Shown here: piece after piece, positions 1-7,528 of the stretch
Position numbering within the stretch: the first letter of the stretch is position 1
Layout: the number at the start of each line of letters is the position of its first letter
Source: Methylotenera_A sp031373695
GTDB taxonomy: Bacteria; Pseudomonadota; Gammaproteobacteria; Burkholderiales; Methylophilaceae
Assembly (NCBI GenBank): GCA_031373695.1
Contig: JANMNC010000193.1
Coordinates: 1 to 19,077 of the forward strand
DNA: 19,077 bases
Reading direction: 5' to 3'
Made by a program: the position numbers and the translations under genes
The notes under the pieces: generated by a model
What the model was told of the DNA's origin: nothing
What the model saw: the letters and a program-made list of their open reading frames with translations, nothing else
Databases searched by the model: none

Positions 1-578
1 GCTGGTAAGCCAGCTAAATCAGCCACATTCTCAACGATATATTTAAAATCGTTGGTGTTATCCATGATGTTTTCTTCAAACTTAGAGCCCAGTTTTGAAA
101 GTTCTTCGCTAACCGCCTTAAAGCGTGCTTTTTGCTCGGTAGGCAATTCAGCACCGCCTAATTTAAAATCGCGCACTTCATGGTTAATAATGGTTTGTTG
201 GGTTGCTGTTAGTTTGGCAAATTCGCCACTTGCCTGAATCGCCTTGAATTTCGCATATAAGCGTTCATCTTGCGATATATCGCTGCCATAATCGGTTAAC
301 TTCGCTAAATTGTCGTTATAGGCTTCGCGTAACTCTGGGCTGTTTACCACTGCGTTCATGTGTCCTACCTGGCTCCAAGCACGGCCTAGCTTTTCACTAT
401 GGTCTTCTAGTTTCAGTGCAAAGTTTTCCCATGTTGGTGCTTCTTTGGAAATCGCGAGTTGCTCTACCAATGCGCGACCTTCTTCAATTAAGCTATCAAC
501 CGCAGGGCTAATATGCTCTGGTTTAACTTCATTAAATTTGGGCAAGCCAGAAAAAAACAATAATGGGTTTTGTGACAC
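1..578 (-). CDS. prlC: oligopeptidase A (M3 family), N-terminal part, cut by window edge
   Basis: This frame stays open from a GTG at 576-578 to the left edge, giving 192 codons. The start is set by an AAAGGA ribosome binding site (complement of 585-590) six bases upstream of the GTG. The protein begins VSQNPLLFFSGLPKFNEVKP, the usual opening of oligopeptidase A, a cytosolic zinc endopeptidase that degrades peptides released from signal peptides and proteins. The sequence continues with the helical N-terminal M3 domain (for example NFALKLEDHSEKLGRAWSQ and EVRDFKLGGAELP). The HEXXH zinc motif would lie beyond the left edge and cannot be checked. The gene starts 10 bases after the DUF4870-like gene, and its ribosome binding site overlaps the end of that gene, so the two are probably cotranscribed and translationally coupled. 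The family assignment rests on recognition of the N-terminal region only. Confidence 0.88.
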   Translation of the reverse strand, partial: MSQNPLLFFSGLPKFNEVKPEHISPAVDSLIEEGRALVEQLAISKEAPTWENFALKLEDHSEKLGRAWSQVGHMNAVVNSPELREAYNDNLAKLTDYGSDISQDERLYAKFKAIQASGEFAKLTATQQTIINHEVRDFKLGGAELPTEQKARFKAVSEELSKLGSKFEENIMDNTNDFKYIVENVADLAGLP

Positions 579-588
579 AAAAAATCCT

Positions 589-945
589 TTAGTTGATGAG
601 TCTAATACAAAGTGGGTAGCGATAAGTTTCGCCCTTACTAGTTGATATTGCGGCAATAATGCAAAAAACAACATTCACTATCCAAACTATTGGAATTAAA
701 ATAAAGCCAATTAATACCCACACTAAAATACCTGCAATAAATTGGGCAATTAACATGGTGATTTGAAAGTTAAGCGCCTCTTTTGCTTGATCGGCCAAAT
801 AAGCACTGTCATCTTTTTTAAGTATCCACACAATTAAAGCTGGAATAAACGAAAATACAGTGCCACCAAGATGCGTAACGGTGGCAATATTTTTATCGTC
901 ATTACTCGGCGTTAAGTTGGTTGATTCGATAATATCGGTAGACAT
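589..945 (-). CDS. small membrane protein of the DUF4870 (Tic20-like) family
   Basis: This 118-residue protein has a polar N-terminus (residues 1-20) and then about three hydrophobic helices, near 22-42, 61-83 and 84-101. The segment between the first two, LADQAKEALNFQITMLI, matches the pattern typical of DUF4870 proteins, which are small bacterial inner-membrane proteins of unknown function. The ATG at 943-945 is preceded by AAAAGGA at good spacing. It lies 15 bases after ptsI and 10 bases before prlC, all in the same direction, so it is probably part of the same transcript. Nothing in the sequence indicates a substrate or partner. The family call is fairly sure and the function is unknown. 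Confidence 0.8.
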   Translation of the reverse strand: MSTDIIESTNLTPSNDDKNIATVTHLGGTVFSFIPALIVWILKKDDSAYLADQAKEALNFQITMLIAQFIAGILVWVLIGFILIPIVWIVNVVFCIIAAISTSKGETYRYPLCIRLIN

Positions 946-960
946 AAAATTCCTTTTACA

Positions 961-2772
961 TTAATTCAGATTAAATTTAGCAACAAGAGGTTCAATTTTT
1001 TGTAAATCGCTATGGCTTAACACTTTACGCGCGTTGCTATTTAGTTTAATTATTTGGCTGTGCAACACTTGTTGTTTAACGCTTAAAATATTGCTTGGGT
1101 GCATTGAAAGTTGACGTAACCCCATACCAATTAATAGTTTGGTAAGTTTAGCGTCACCTGCCATTTCGCCACATACAGCCACTGGCTTACCTAGTTTTGC
1201 ACCTGCTTTAATGGTAATAGAAATAAGCTTTAATACTGCGGGGTGCAGCGCGTTGTATAGGTGCGCAACCTCGTCATCGGTGCGGTCAATGGCAAGGGTG
1301 TATTGAATTAAATCGTTAGTACCTATCGACATAAAATCGAGTTCTTTGGCAAATGCCTCTGCATTAATAGCCGCAGCTGGCACTTCTATCATGCCGCCTA
1401 ACTGAATATTTTCGTCAAACGGCAAGCTTTGTTTACGTAGCGATAATTTAGCGCGTTCTAATAACAGCTTGGTTTGACGTAATTCTGATAAGGTTGAAAG
1501 CATAGGAATTAATATTTTTATGTGGCCATAATGCGAAGCGCGCAATAACGCACGCAACTGCGTGTGAAAAATATGCGGTTCTGATAAGCACAAGCGCACT
1601 GCACGCAAGCCTAATGCAGGGTTTGCGCATTTGCTTACTGTGTCAGCATTCATTTGTTTATCTGCCCCTAAATCAAGGGTGCGAATAGTAACTGGCATGC
1701 CTTTCATGGCAACAGCCACTTGTTTGTATGCAACAAACTGCTCTTCTTCATCAGGCATTTCGCGCTTGTTCATAAACAAAAACTCGGTGCGATATAAACC
1801 AATACCAGTAGCACCAGATGCTTTAACTGCAACTACATCTTCTGGCCCTTCAATATTGGCGTGTAGCTCTATGGCGGTGCCGTCAATGGTGACGGCTTTG
1901 GTTGATTTAATGCGCAGTAATTTTTGTTGTTCAAGCTCAAATTGCTCTTGGCGCAGCCTATATTCAGCTAATATTTCTTTAGATGGGTTAACAATCACCA
2001 CACCTAAGCTGCCATCAACAATAATTAGTTCGTTGTTATCGATTAAATCGCGCGCCCGCTGCAAAGCCACAATAGATGGAATATTAAGGCTACGCGCTAA
2101 AATGGCAGTGTGCGATGTAACACCACCTACATCGGTTATAAAAGCGGCAAAGCTATGTTGTTTAAACGCAATTGCATCAGCAGGCGAAATATCATGCGCC
2201 ACTAAAATGATGGCGCTTTCCTGCTCTTTAACAGATGTTTGATTGGGTACTTGGTTAGGGTGGCCAAGCAGCACTTTAATCACACGCTCTACCACTTGCA
2301 CTACATCTTGTTTGCGCTCGCGCAGGTATTCGTCTTCTATTGCTTCAAACTGCTCAACAATGTCATCCATTTGCTGCTTAATGGCCCACTCTGCATTACA
2401 TTGTTCTTTGCGAATGAGCTCTTTAGGCACTTCTGATAGTGATTTATCAGCTAGCATCATTAAATGCGTATTAATAAAAGCGCCAATTTCAGCGGGTGCG
2501 TTTTTTGATAATGTACTACGAACGGTTTCTAAATCATGCTTAACCGTATTAATCGCATTGTTAAAGCGGTGAATTTCGTCATCAATTAAATTTGCAGGTA
2601 ACTGATAATGCACTACCTCTAATAAAGCGTTAGACACCAAATGCGCACGCCCAATAGCAATGCCATGTGAAACGCCAATGCCATGAATGCTAAAACTGGA
2701 GCTTGCACTTGTGCTTAACTTACTTGCACTTGTGCTTAACTTAGAAGTTGAGCTGTAACTTAAGTTTGACAA
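961..2772 (-). CDS. ptsI: phosphoenolpyruvate-protein phosphotransferase (PTS enzyme I)
   Basis: Enzyme I takes phosphate from phosphoenolpyruvate onto a histidine and hands it to HPr. The protein is 603 residues, about 25-30 longer than the usual enzyme I. The family's N-terminal block (SIHGIGVSHGIAIG) starts only at residue 28. The swivelling domain carries the phosphorylated histidine in GGVTSHTAILAR (His221). The PEP-binding TIM barrel follows, with GLYRTEFLFM (325-334), TLDLGADK, GMIEVPAA (460-467), SIGTNDLIQYTLAIDR (482-497) and the active-site cysteine in CGEMAGD (Cys534). The extra N-terminus is Ser/Lys-rich and contains a perfect 21-bp tandem duplication. The start is a TTG at 2770-2772, four bases after the ptsH stop, so translation is probably coupled to HPr. 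I see no in-frame ATG before the conserved block, so the extension seems real, but an alternative non-ATG start closer to it cannot be excluded. Confidence 0.95.
   Translation of the reverse strand: MSNLSYSSTSKLSTSASKLSTSASSSFSIHGIGVSHGIAIGRAHLVSNALLEVVHYQLPANLIDDEIHRFNNAINTVKHDLETVRSTLSKNAPAEIGAFINTHLMMLADKSLSEVPKELIRKEQCNAEWAIKQQMDDIVEQFEAIEDEYLRERKQDVVQVVERVIKVLLGHPNQVPNQTSVKEQESAIILVAHDISPADAIAFKQHSFAAFITDVGGVTSHTAILARSLNIPSIVALQRARDLIDNNELIIVDGSLGVVIVNPSKEILAEYRLRQEQFELEQQKLLRIKSTKAVTIDGTAIELHANIEGPEDVVAVKASGATGIGLYRTEFLFMNKREMPDEEEQFVAYKQVAVAMKGMPVTIRTLDLGADKQMNADTVSKCANPALGLRAVRLCLSEPHIFHTQLRALLRASHYGHIKILIPMLSTLSELRQTKLLLERAKLSLRKQSLPFDENIQLGGMIEVPAAAINAEAFAKELDFMSIGTNDLIQYTLAIDRTDDEVAHLYNALHPAVLKLISITIKAGAKLGKPVAVCGEMAGDAKLTKLLIGMGLRQLSMHPSNILSVKQQVLHSQIIKLNSNARKVLSHSDLQKIEPLVAKFNLN
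2702..2743 (-). repeat. perfect 21-bp tandem duplication in the 5' end of ptsI
   Basis: Two adjacent identical 21-base units (2702-2722 and 2723-2743) encode KLSTSAS twice near residues 11-24 of enzyme I. The length is a multiple of three, so the reading frame is kept. It lies in the nonconserved N-terminal extension and is the kind of repeat that replication slippage can change in number. Confidence 0.9.
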
Positions 2773-2775
2773 TGC

Positions 2776-3045
2776 TTATTCGCCCTCGCCAAAGTAATCA
2801 TTAATCAAATCTTGTAGTGCTGCAACCGCTTGCGCTTCGTCAGCCCCGCTAGCTTCTAGGCTAATTACAGAGCCTTTTGCGGCAGCTAGCATCATCACAC
2901 CCATAATACTTTTCGCGTTTACTTTTCGCCCATTGCGCTCTACCCAAATTTCAGATGCAAACAAGCTAGCCGTTTGTGTGAGTTTGGTGCTGGCACGGGC
3001 GTGCAGGCCAAGCTTATTAATAATTGTTATATCTTGTTTAATCAT
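2776..3045 (-). CDS. ptsH: HPr phosphocarrier protein
   Basis: This is an 89-residue protein, the normal length for HPr. The active-site segment NKLGLHARAS puts the phosphorylated histidine at residue 15. The regulatory segment NAKSIMGVMML puts a serine at residue 46, the site used by HPr kinase/phosphorylase, whose gene lies upstream in the same cluster. HPr would therefore receive phosphate at His15 from enzyme I and at Ser46 from HprK. The ATG at 3043-3045 has only a weak ribosome binding site and follows the EIIA gene by 26 bases. The ptsI start lies four bases after its stop. With no sugar permease nearby, a regulatory rather than sugar-uptake role is inferred. Confidence 0.96.
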   Translation of the reverse strand: MIKQDITIINKLGLHARASTKLTQTASLFASEIWVERNGRKVNAKSIMGVMMLAAAKGSVISLEASGADEAQAVAALQDLINDYFGEGE

Positions 3046-3071
3046 TTATTTTACTCATCAAAAAGCCTATT

Positions 3072-3479
3072 CTATTTGTTATGATCACAACCTGTTTTTG
3101 TAAAATGTACAACGCCATCGCGCCCACCACTGACTGCTTTTTCTACAATCTTTTTAAGTGACTCGTTGCGGTAGGTTAATACACGTACCAACATTGGCAA
3201 ATTAACGCCAGCCACACCTTGCACATTTTCGGCGGCTAGTAATTTAATCACCAAATTACACGGCGTAGCACCATACATATCTGACAACACTAACACGCCA
3301 TCACCAGTATCTAATGATTTAACTAGCGCCTGTGCTTGTGGTAGTAAATCGCTAGGGTCGTCACAATTATTAACTTCTAAGCTAGCTAATTGGGGTGGCT
3401 GTTTATTCATTACATGGTTTGCACAGTGCATTAAGCTTTCGCCTAAATTGCCATGCGCGATAATTAAAATACCAATCAT
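3072..3479 (-). CDS. PTS EIIA component of the mannose/fructose (EIIA-Man) type, stand-alone
   Basis: This 135-residue single-domain protein begins MIGILIIAHGNLGESLM. That matches the EIIA-Man fold, in which the histidine after the first strand (His9) accepts phosphate from HPr. Further family segments are VLVLSDMYGATPCN (residues 83-96) and GVNLPMLVRVL. An AAGGG-type ribosome binding site precedes the ATG at 3477-3479. No EIIB, EIIC or EIID gene is present in the window, so the protein is probably the end point of a regulatory phosphorelay, as described for other proteobacteria that carry hprK. It sits between rapZ (50 bases upstream) and ptsH (26 bases downstream). Confidence 0.9.
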   Translation of the reverse strand: MIGILIIAHGNLGESLMHCANHVMNKQPPQLASLEVNNCDDPSDLLPQAQALVKSLDTGDGVLVLSDMYGATPCNLVIKLLAAENVQGVAGVNLPMLVRVLTYRNESLKKIVEKAVSGGRDGVVHFTKTGCDHNK

Positions 3480-3529
3480 GTTACTTTTTCACCCTTATTG
3501 AATTTACTTTATTTATTAAAAATATCGGC

Positions 3530-4396
3530 TTAATCTAGCTCACGGTGTCTAGCAATTACTTTTTGCTTTTGTTGTTTAAAGTACGCGCTAAGTTGTTCTA
3601 CAAAATACACAGACCTATGTTGGCCACCCGTGCAACCAATAGCCACAGTTAAATAGCTGCGATTATCCATTTCAAAACTGGGTAGCCATTTTTGTACATA
3701 ATGTTTTATGTCGGCTAGCATTTCAATGGCGGCAGGCTCGTTTTGTAAAAACGTTTGCACGGCTATATCTTTACCAGTAAGCGGTCGTAAAATAGCATCA
3801 TAATGCGGGTTGGGCAGGCTGCGCACATCAAACACAAAATCTGCATCTAGCGGTATACCATTTTTAAATCCAAACGAGGTAAACAAAAGGACTAAGCCGC
3901 TAGTTTTTGCGCTAGTATTTTCTAAATCATTATGCGCTTGAGCGATTAATTCGCGCACATAATTACGTAAACTGTTAGCGCTTAAGTTACTGGTATCGAT
4001 ATGGTGGCCTAGCTCTGAAAGCCCTGCTAACAAATCGCGCTCGCGTGCAATGCTCTCGGCTAAAGTGGTATTTTCATCACTTAAAGGATGTTTACGCCGC
4101 GTTTCTGAGAAACGTTTGACTAGGGTTTCTATGGTGGATTCTAAAAATAGCACCTGCACTTGGTTGCCGCTAGATTTAAGCGTTTCAATGGCGTGTGGCA
4201 GTGCTTCTAGCGCTGCACTGCGGCTATCAATACTAATGGCGACTTTATTGTGATTGGTATTGCCAAGGTGCTGCGAAATTTGTGGCAATAAAGTGGCGGG
4301 TAAGTTATCAATACAATAATATCCACCATCTTCTAAGGCACGTAATACAATACTTTTGCCAGAGCCTGACAAACCAGTGATGATAATCAGTTCCAA
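3530..4396 (-). CDS. rapZ: RapZ (YvcJ-family) nucleotide-binding protein
   Basis: This 288-residue protein has a P-loop at residues 8-15 (GLSGSGKS) immediately after the first strand, the DNLP motif at 30-33, a DVRSLPNPHYD segment, and the C-terminal GCTGGQHRSVYFVE signature of RapZ. In enterobacteria RapZ is an RNA-binding adaptor that controls glucosamine-6-phosphate synthase through small RNAs. In betaproteobacteria the target is not established. The start is a TTG at 4394-4396, fixed by the invariant opening MELIIITGLSGSGKS and by an AAAGGA ribosome binding site. It follows the hprK stop by three bases, so coupled translation is likely. Confidence 0.95.
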   Translation of the reverse strand: MELIIITGLSGSGKSIVLRALEDGGYYCIDNLPATLLPQISQHLGNTNHNKVAISIDSRSAALEALPHAIETLKSSGNQVQVLFLESTIETLVKRFSETRRKHPLSDENTTLAESIARERDLLAGLSELGHHIDTSNLSANSLRNYVRELIAQAHNDLENTSAKTSGLVLLFTSFGFKNGIPLDADFVFDVRSLPNPHYDAILRPLTGKDIAVQTFLQNEPAAIEMLADIKHYVQKWLPSFEMDNRSYLTVAIGCTGGQHRSVYFVEQLSAYFKQQKQKVIARHRELD

Positions 4397-4399
4397 TGC

Positions 4400-5368
4400 T
4401 TATTCCTTTGTGCCTTGTGTGCAGGCCTTGCTTTGCTTTTGCATCATTTGTTTTTGCCGTTTGGTAAATTGCTGTGTTGCATTAATGCCGCGCAGTAATA
4501 ACATATGGTTGCGCACAGCTACTTCTACAAGTACCGCAATATTGCGGCCAGCTGCTATCGGGATAATTACTTTTGTAATATTCACTTCTAGCACGCGCTC
4601 GTGTTGCATTTTTACATTCAGCCTATCAAGCTCTTGAGGTTTTAGCATATCGGCCAATTCTAGCTGAATAATCAAATCAAGCGGCTTAGTAGGCTTAACC
4701 GCATTATCGCCAAATAAGGCACGAATATTTAATATGCCAAGACCGCGAACCTCTAAAAAATCTTGCAAAAGGGCGGGGCAGCGTCCTTCGATGCGCTCTG
4801 GTGCGATGCGGTAAAAATCGACAATATCATCTGCTATTAGGCGATGCCCGCGTGTAATCAGCTCTAAAGCCAGCTCGCTTTTACCAATCGCTGCGTTGCC
4901 TTTTACCAGCACCCCAAAGCCTTGCACCTCTATAAAAACACCATGCAGGCTGGTAGATTCAGCCATATGCAGTTTTAAATAATGGCTTAGCAGGTCCATT
5001 AATAAAGGGCTTTGCATGGGTGATGTAAATAACGGTGTATTAAATTGATTGGCTGCACTAAGTAATTCTTTTGGTGGTTTTTCACCATTAGCAACTACCA
5101 CAGCGGCTAAATCAGTTGCGTATAAATTGGCAATAGCCTGCTGCATGGCAATAATGCTCAGGCTACGTAAGTAATCCATTTCGGCACAGCCCAACACTTG
5201 TACGCGATTAGGGTGTACAAAATTTAAATGGCCAATTAAAGCCAGTGAGGGTTTAGTGACTTTTTCGGAATGGAGTTGGTTATTGCCGCCATCAAGCCCA
5301 GCAACCCATTTGAGTTTGAGCTTGAGGCGGATTTCTGAATATAGCTCAGCGACGTTAATTTGAGCCAT
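4400..5368 (-). CDS. hprK: HPr kinase/phosphorylase
   Basis: HprK phosphorylates HPr on Ser46 with ATP or pyrophosphate and reverses the reaction. The protein is 322 residues, close to the usual length. The N-terminal domain occupies roughly residues 1-130. The catalytic domain carries His142 (SLHGVFIEV), the Walker A box GNAAIGKS (157-164), the acidic pair in LIADDIVDF (near 180-182) and the family signature EVRGLGILNI (206-215). All expected catalytic residues are present, so both activities are plausible. Its substrate HPr with an intact Ser46 is encoded in the same cluster. It starts 11 bases after hpf without a clear ribosome binding site, suggesting translation depends on ribosomes arriving from hpf. 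Confidence 0.96.
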   Translation of the reverse strand: MAQINVAELYSEIRLKLKLKWVAGLDGGNNQLHSEKVTKPSLALIGHLNFVHPNRVQVLGCAEMDYLRSLSIIAMQQAIANLYATDLAAVVVANGEKPPKELLSAANQFNTPLFTSPMQSPLLMDLLSHYLKLHMAESTSLHGVFIEVQGFGVLVKGNAAIGKSELALELITRGHRLIADDIVDFYRIAPERIEGRCPALLQDFLEVRGLGILNIRALFGDNAVKPTKPLDLIIQLELADMLKPQELDRLNVKMQHERVLEVNITKVIIPIAAGRNIAVLVEVAVRNHMLLLRGINATQQFTKRQKQMMQKQSKACTQGTKE

Positions 5369-5379
5369 AAATAGTTGAA

Positions 5380-5724
5380 TTAATTAATAGTAGGATCTTG
5401 CTCAATACTTTGATGTTTCACAGCACCATTGGTTTTATGATGACTGCCATGCTTTTCTTTATGTTTCACAACTTGACGGTCTAACTTATCGGTCAGCATA
5501 TCAATTGCGCTATACATGTTTTCATCGATGCACTCGGCGTGTAAATCGTTGCCGGGTACGTGTAACGTAGCTTCTACCTTTTGGGCTAGCTTTTCTACGC
5601 TCATGGTAACTTTCACGTCAATCACATGATCAAAATGATTGCGGATTCTAACGAGTTTGCTTTGCACATATTCACGCATTGCAGGAGTAATTTCTAAGTG
5701 GTGCCCAGTTAATTGTAAATTCAT
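5380..5724 (-). CDS. hpf: ribosome hibernation promoting factor (HPF/RaiA family, short form)
   Basis: This 114-residue protein starts MNLQLTGHHLEITPAMREYV, the typical beginning of the sigma-54 modulation/HPF family. It continues with EATLHVPGNDLHAE and DMYSAIDML-like segments (DENMYSAIDMLTDKLDRQV) of the beta-alpha-beta fold that sits in the ribosomal decoding centre. The conserved domain ends near residue 95. The remaining 19 or so residues form a polar His/Lys-rich tail, and the dimerising C-terminal domain of long HPF is absent. It likely promotes 100S ribosome dimers in stationary phase. A strong AAGGAG ribosome binding site (complement of 5731-5736) precedes the ATG. It follows rpoN, as is common, and has its own predicted promoter and a structured leader. 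Confidence 0.93.
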   Translation of the reverse strand: MNLQLTGHHLEITPAMREYVQSKLVRIRNHFDHVIDVKVTMSVEKLAQKVEATLHVPGNDLHAECIDENMYSAIDMLTDKLDRQVVKHKEKHGSHHKTNGAVKHQSIEQDPTIN

Positions 5725-5739
5725 GACTTGCTCCTTATT

Positions 5740-5800
5740 GAAATTGTTCTCTAAGATTAGCTTGCCAATAAGTAGCTAACCAAACTTATCGAACAATTTC
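5740..5800 (-). promoter_or_regulatory. long inverted repeat in the hpf leader
   Basis: Perfect 10-base arms GAAATTGTTC (5740-5749) and GAACAATTTC (5791-5800) enclose further pairing: TAAG/CTTA (5752-5755 with 5785-5788) and TTAGC/GCTAA (5757-5761 with 5775-5779) around a 13-base loop. In the hpf transcript this would form an extended hairpin ending four bases before the AAGGAG ribosome binding site. It lies downstream of the predicted promoter, so it would be part of the mRNA leader. Possible roles are mRNA stabilisation, translational control or a protein-binding site. The pairing is seen directly and the role is inference. Confidence 0.7.
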
Positions 5801-5846
5801 AGTGTACACCTTTGGAGTTTTTTTGCGAGATGGTTTAAGCAGATTA

Positions 5847-5875
5847 TTTATAATATTTTGTAAGTGTTTTGTAAA
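5847..5875 (-). promoter_or_regulatory. predicted sigma-70 promoter for hpf
   Basis: On the minus strand, TTTACA (complement of 5870-5875) and TATAAA (complement of 5847-5852) are separated by exactly 17 bases. Each box differs from consensus at one position. Transcription would begin near 5840, giving an hpf leader of about 115 nucleotides that includes the inverted repeat at 5740-5800. It would allow hpf, hprK, rapZ and the pts genes to be expressed independently of rpoN. Confidence 0.55.
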
Positions 5876-5901
5876 AATGCTTATAAAGATTATGGGCGCT
5901 T

Positions 5902-7497
5902 TTATAACGACTTGCGTAAATTAGCAGGTGGAATATTCAGTGACTCGCGATATTTGGCAATAGTGCGGCGTGCAACAATAATGCCTTGCTTAGCCAATAA
6001 ATCGGTGATTTGGTTATCTGATAGTGGTTTTTTGGGTGTTTCTTCAGCGACCAATTGCTTAATGAGTGCACGAATAGCCGTAGCAGACGCAGAGCCACCT
6101 GCATCTGTTGCCACATGGCTACCAAAAAAGTATTTCAGTTCAAATACACCACGTGGTGTGAGCATATACTTATGTGTAGTGACGCGTGAAATGGTCGATT
6201 CATGCAATTCAAGCTCTTCAGCAATTTCACGTAAAACTAGTGGGCGCATCGCAATTTCGCCGTGCTCAAAAAAATTACGTTGCCGGTCTACAATCGCTTG
6301 GCTAACACGCAATATGGTTGAAAAACGTTGCTGGATATTTTTAATCATCCATTTAGCTTCTTGCATTTGGCTTTGCAGATATTGATTCGAGTTTTCGCGG
6401 TTACGCTTCAATATATCGGCATATAACTGATTAATACGTAACTTTGGTATCACACCATCGTTTAATGTGGCTATCCATATGCCTTTTACTTTTTTAACCA
6501 ATACTTCGTGCTGAATAAAATGATCGCGACTCAATTGTGCAAAATCACTGGCAGGGCGAGGATTTTGTTGCTTAATCAACGTTTGTGCGCCTTTTAGCTC
6601 TTCATCATCGCAACTTAATAGCTTACGCAGTTTGGCAAAATCTTTATTAGCAAGCACCAATAAATGCTGGCTGACGATTAATTTAGCAACGCTTAAAAAT
6701 GGTGTTGTTTTTGGCAGAGCATTCAGTTGCAACATCAGACATTCTTGTAAATTGGTAGCACCTAAACCTGGTGGATCAAGATGTTGAATGAGCTTAAGCG
6801 CAGTTTCAAGTTCAAGCAGTTCAATTTCAAGCTCAAGCGGTAGCGATTCTGCCATTTCTTCAAGCGATTGTTCTAAATAGCCATCTTCATTAATGCTATC
6901 AATTAAAAGCAGCACCAGACTTTGGTCGCGCTCAGATAAAGGCATAAGCTTAAGCTGGCTTGTTAAATGCTCACGTAAGCTGGCGGCTATAATCTCTTGG
7001 CGTGAGTAATCACCTTCGTCATCGTCAGAATTATTTTGGCGTCCGCCTTCATCCCAACTACTCGCACTGCCATATTCCTCATAGTCTTCATCGTAGTCAG
7101 TTGCAGAAAAATCATCTTTAATATCTGTAGTTTCTGGCGAACTTTCTTGTGGTGTTTCTTGAGCGACAGTACTGCCAATTTCTTGATAATCTATATTACT
7201 GTAAGCGTCAGTATCAAAATCATCATTCGGCGTCGCCTGCTCGCCATCGGCTGCTAGTGGCTCGTTATCATTCGTGGTGTTGTCTTTATCTGGGCTAGCA
7301 TTATCAAGCCCAATATCACCAAAATCAGCATCGTCACCATCGCCCTCAACCAGTTCTAGTAATGGGTTATCTTGCAAAATGGTATCAAGCTCTTGATTAA
7401 GCTCTAGGCTTGATAACTGCAGTAATCGAATTGATTGTTGCAGTTGCGGGGTTAGCGCTAAATTTTGTGAAATTCTTAGTTGTAAGTTTTGCTTCAT
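5902..7497 (-). CDS. rpoN: RNA polymerase sigma-54 factor
   Basis: Sigma-54 directs polymerase to -24/-12 promoters that need enhancer-binding ATPases. The 531-residue protein has the Gln/Leu-rich activator-interacting region I at residues 1-50 (LRISQNLALTPQLQQSIRLL), a long and very acidic region II (about 51-168, rich in Asp, Glu, Ser and Thr), the core-binding and helix-turn-helix regions (ISRVTTHKYMLTPRGVFELKYFF), and the RpoN box ARRTIAKYRE at 509-518. The E. coli protein is 477 residues. The extra length here is in the acidic linker. It follows lptB by 18 bases, and a small hairpin spans that junction. The order lptB, rpoN, hpf is common in proteobacteria. Confidence 0.97.
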   Translation of the reverse strand: MKQNLQLRISQNLALTPQLQQSIRLLQLSSLELNQELDTILQDNPLLELVEGDGDDADFGDIGLDNASPDKDNTTNDNEPLAADGEQATPNDDFDTDAYSNIDYQEIGSTVAQETPQESSPETTDIKDDFSATDYDEDYEEYGSASSWDEGGRQNNSDDDEGDYSRQEIIAASLREHLTSQLKLMPLSERDQSLVLLLIDSINEDGYLEQSLEEMAESLPLELEIELLELETALKLIQHLDPPGLGATNLQECLMLQLNALPKTTPFLSVAKLIVSQHLLVLANKDFAKLRKLLSCDDEELKGAQTLIKQQNPRPASDFAQLSRDHFIQHEVLVKKVKGIWIATLNDGVIPKLRINQLYADILKRNRENSNQYLQSQMQEAKWMIKNIQQRFSTILRVSQAIVDRQRNFFEHGEIAMRPLVLREIAEELELHESTISRVTTHKYMLTPRGVFELKYFFGSHVATDAGGSASATAIRALIKQLVAEETPKKPLSDNQITDLLAKQGIIVARRTIAKYRESLNIPPANLRKSL

Positions 7498-7508
7498 TGA
7501 ATTTAACT

Positions 7509-7528
7509 TTTTAGGCTATAACCTAAAA
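7509..7528 (-). other. 7-bp hairpin across the lptB stop codon ahead of rpoN
   Basis: TTTTAGG (7509-7515) and CCTAAAA (7522-7528) are perfect inverted copies with a six-base loop containing the lptB stop codon. The structure ends 11 bases before the rpoN ATG and overlaps the space where a ribosome binding site would be, and none is obvious there. It is AT-rich and may be weak. A role in coupling lptB and rpoN translation is possible but unproven. Confidence 0.4.

Noticed and set aside
1631..2242. Plus-strand open frame of 203 codons inside ptsI
   Set aside because: It lies opposite the enzyme I PEP-binding domain, whose motifs are all intact, and its product is Ser/Cys-rich antisense-type sequence with no domain.
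5755..5790. Possible sigma-54 promoter (TGGCAAG-like) in front of hpf
   Set aside because: The -24 element is partly present but the -12 TTGC element is missing at the right spacing. The sigma-70-type boxes at 5847-5875 fit much better.
5864..6385. Plus-strand open frame overlapping the end of rpoN
   Set aside because: It is antisense to the DNA-binding region and RpoN box of sigma-54. Composition is that of an antisense shadow.
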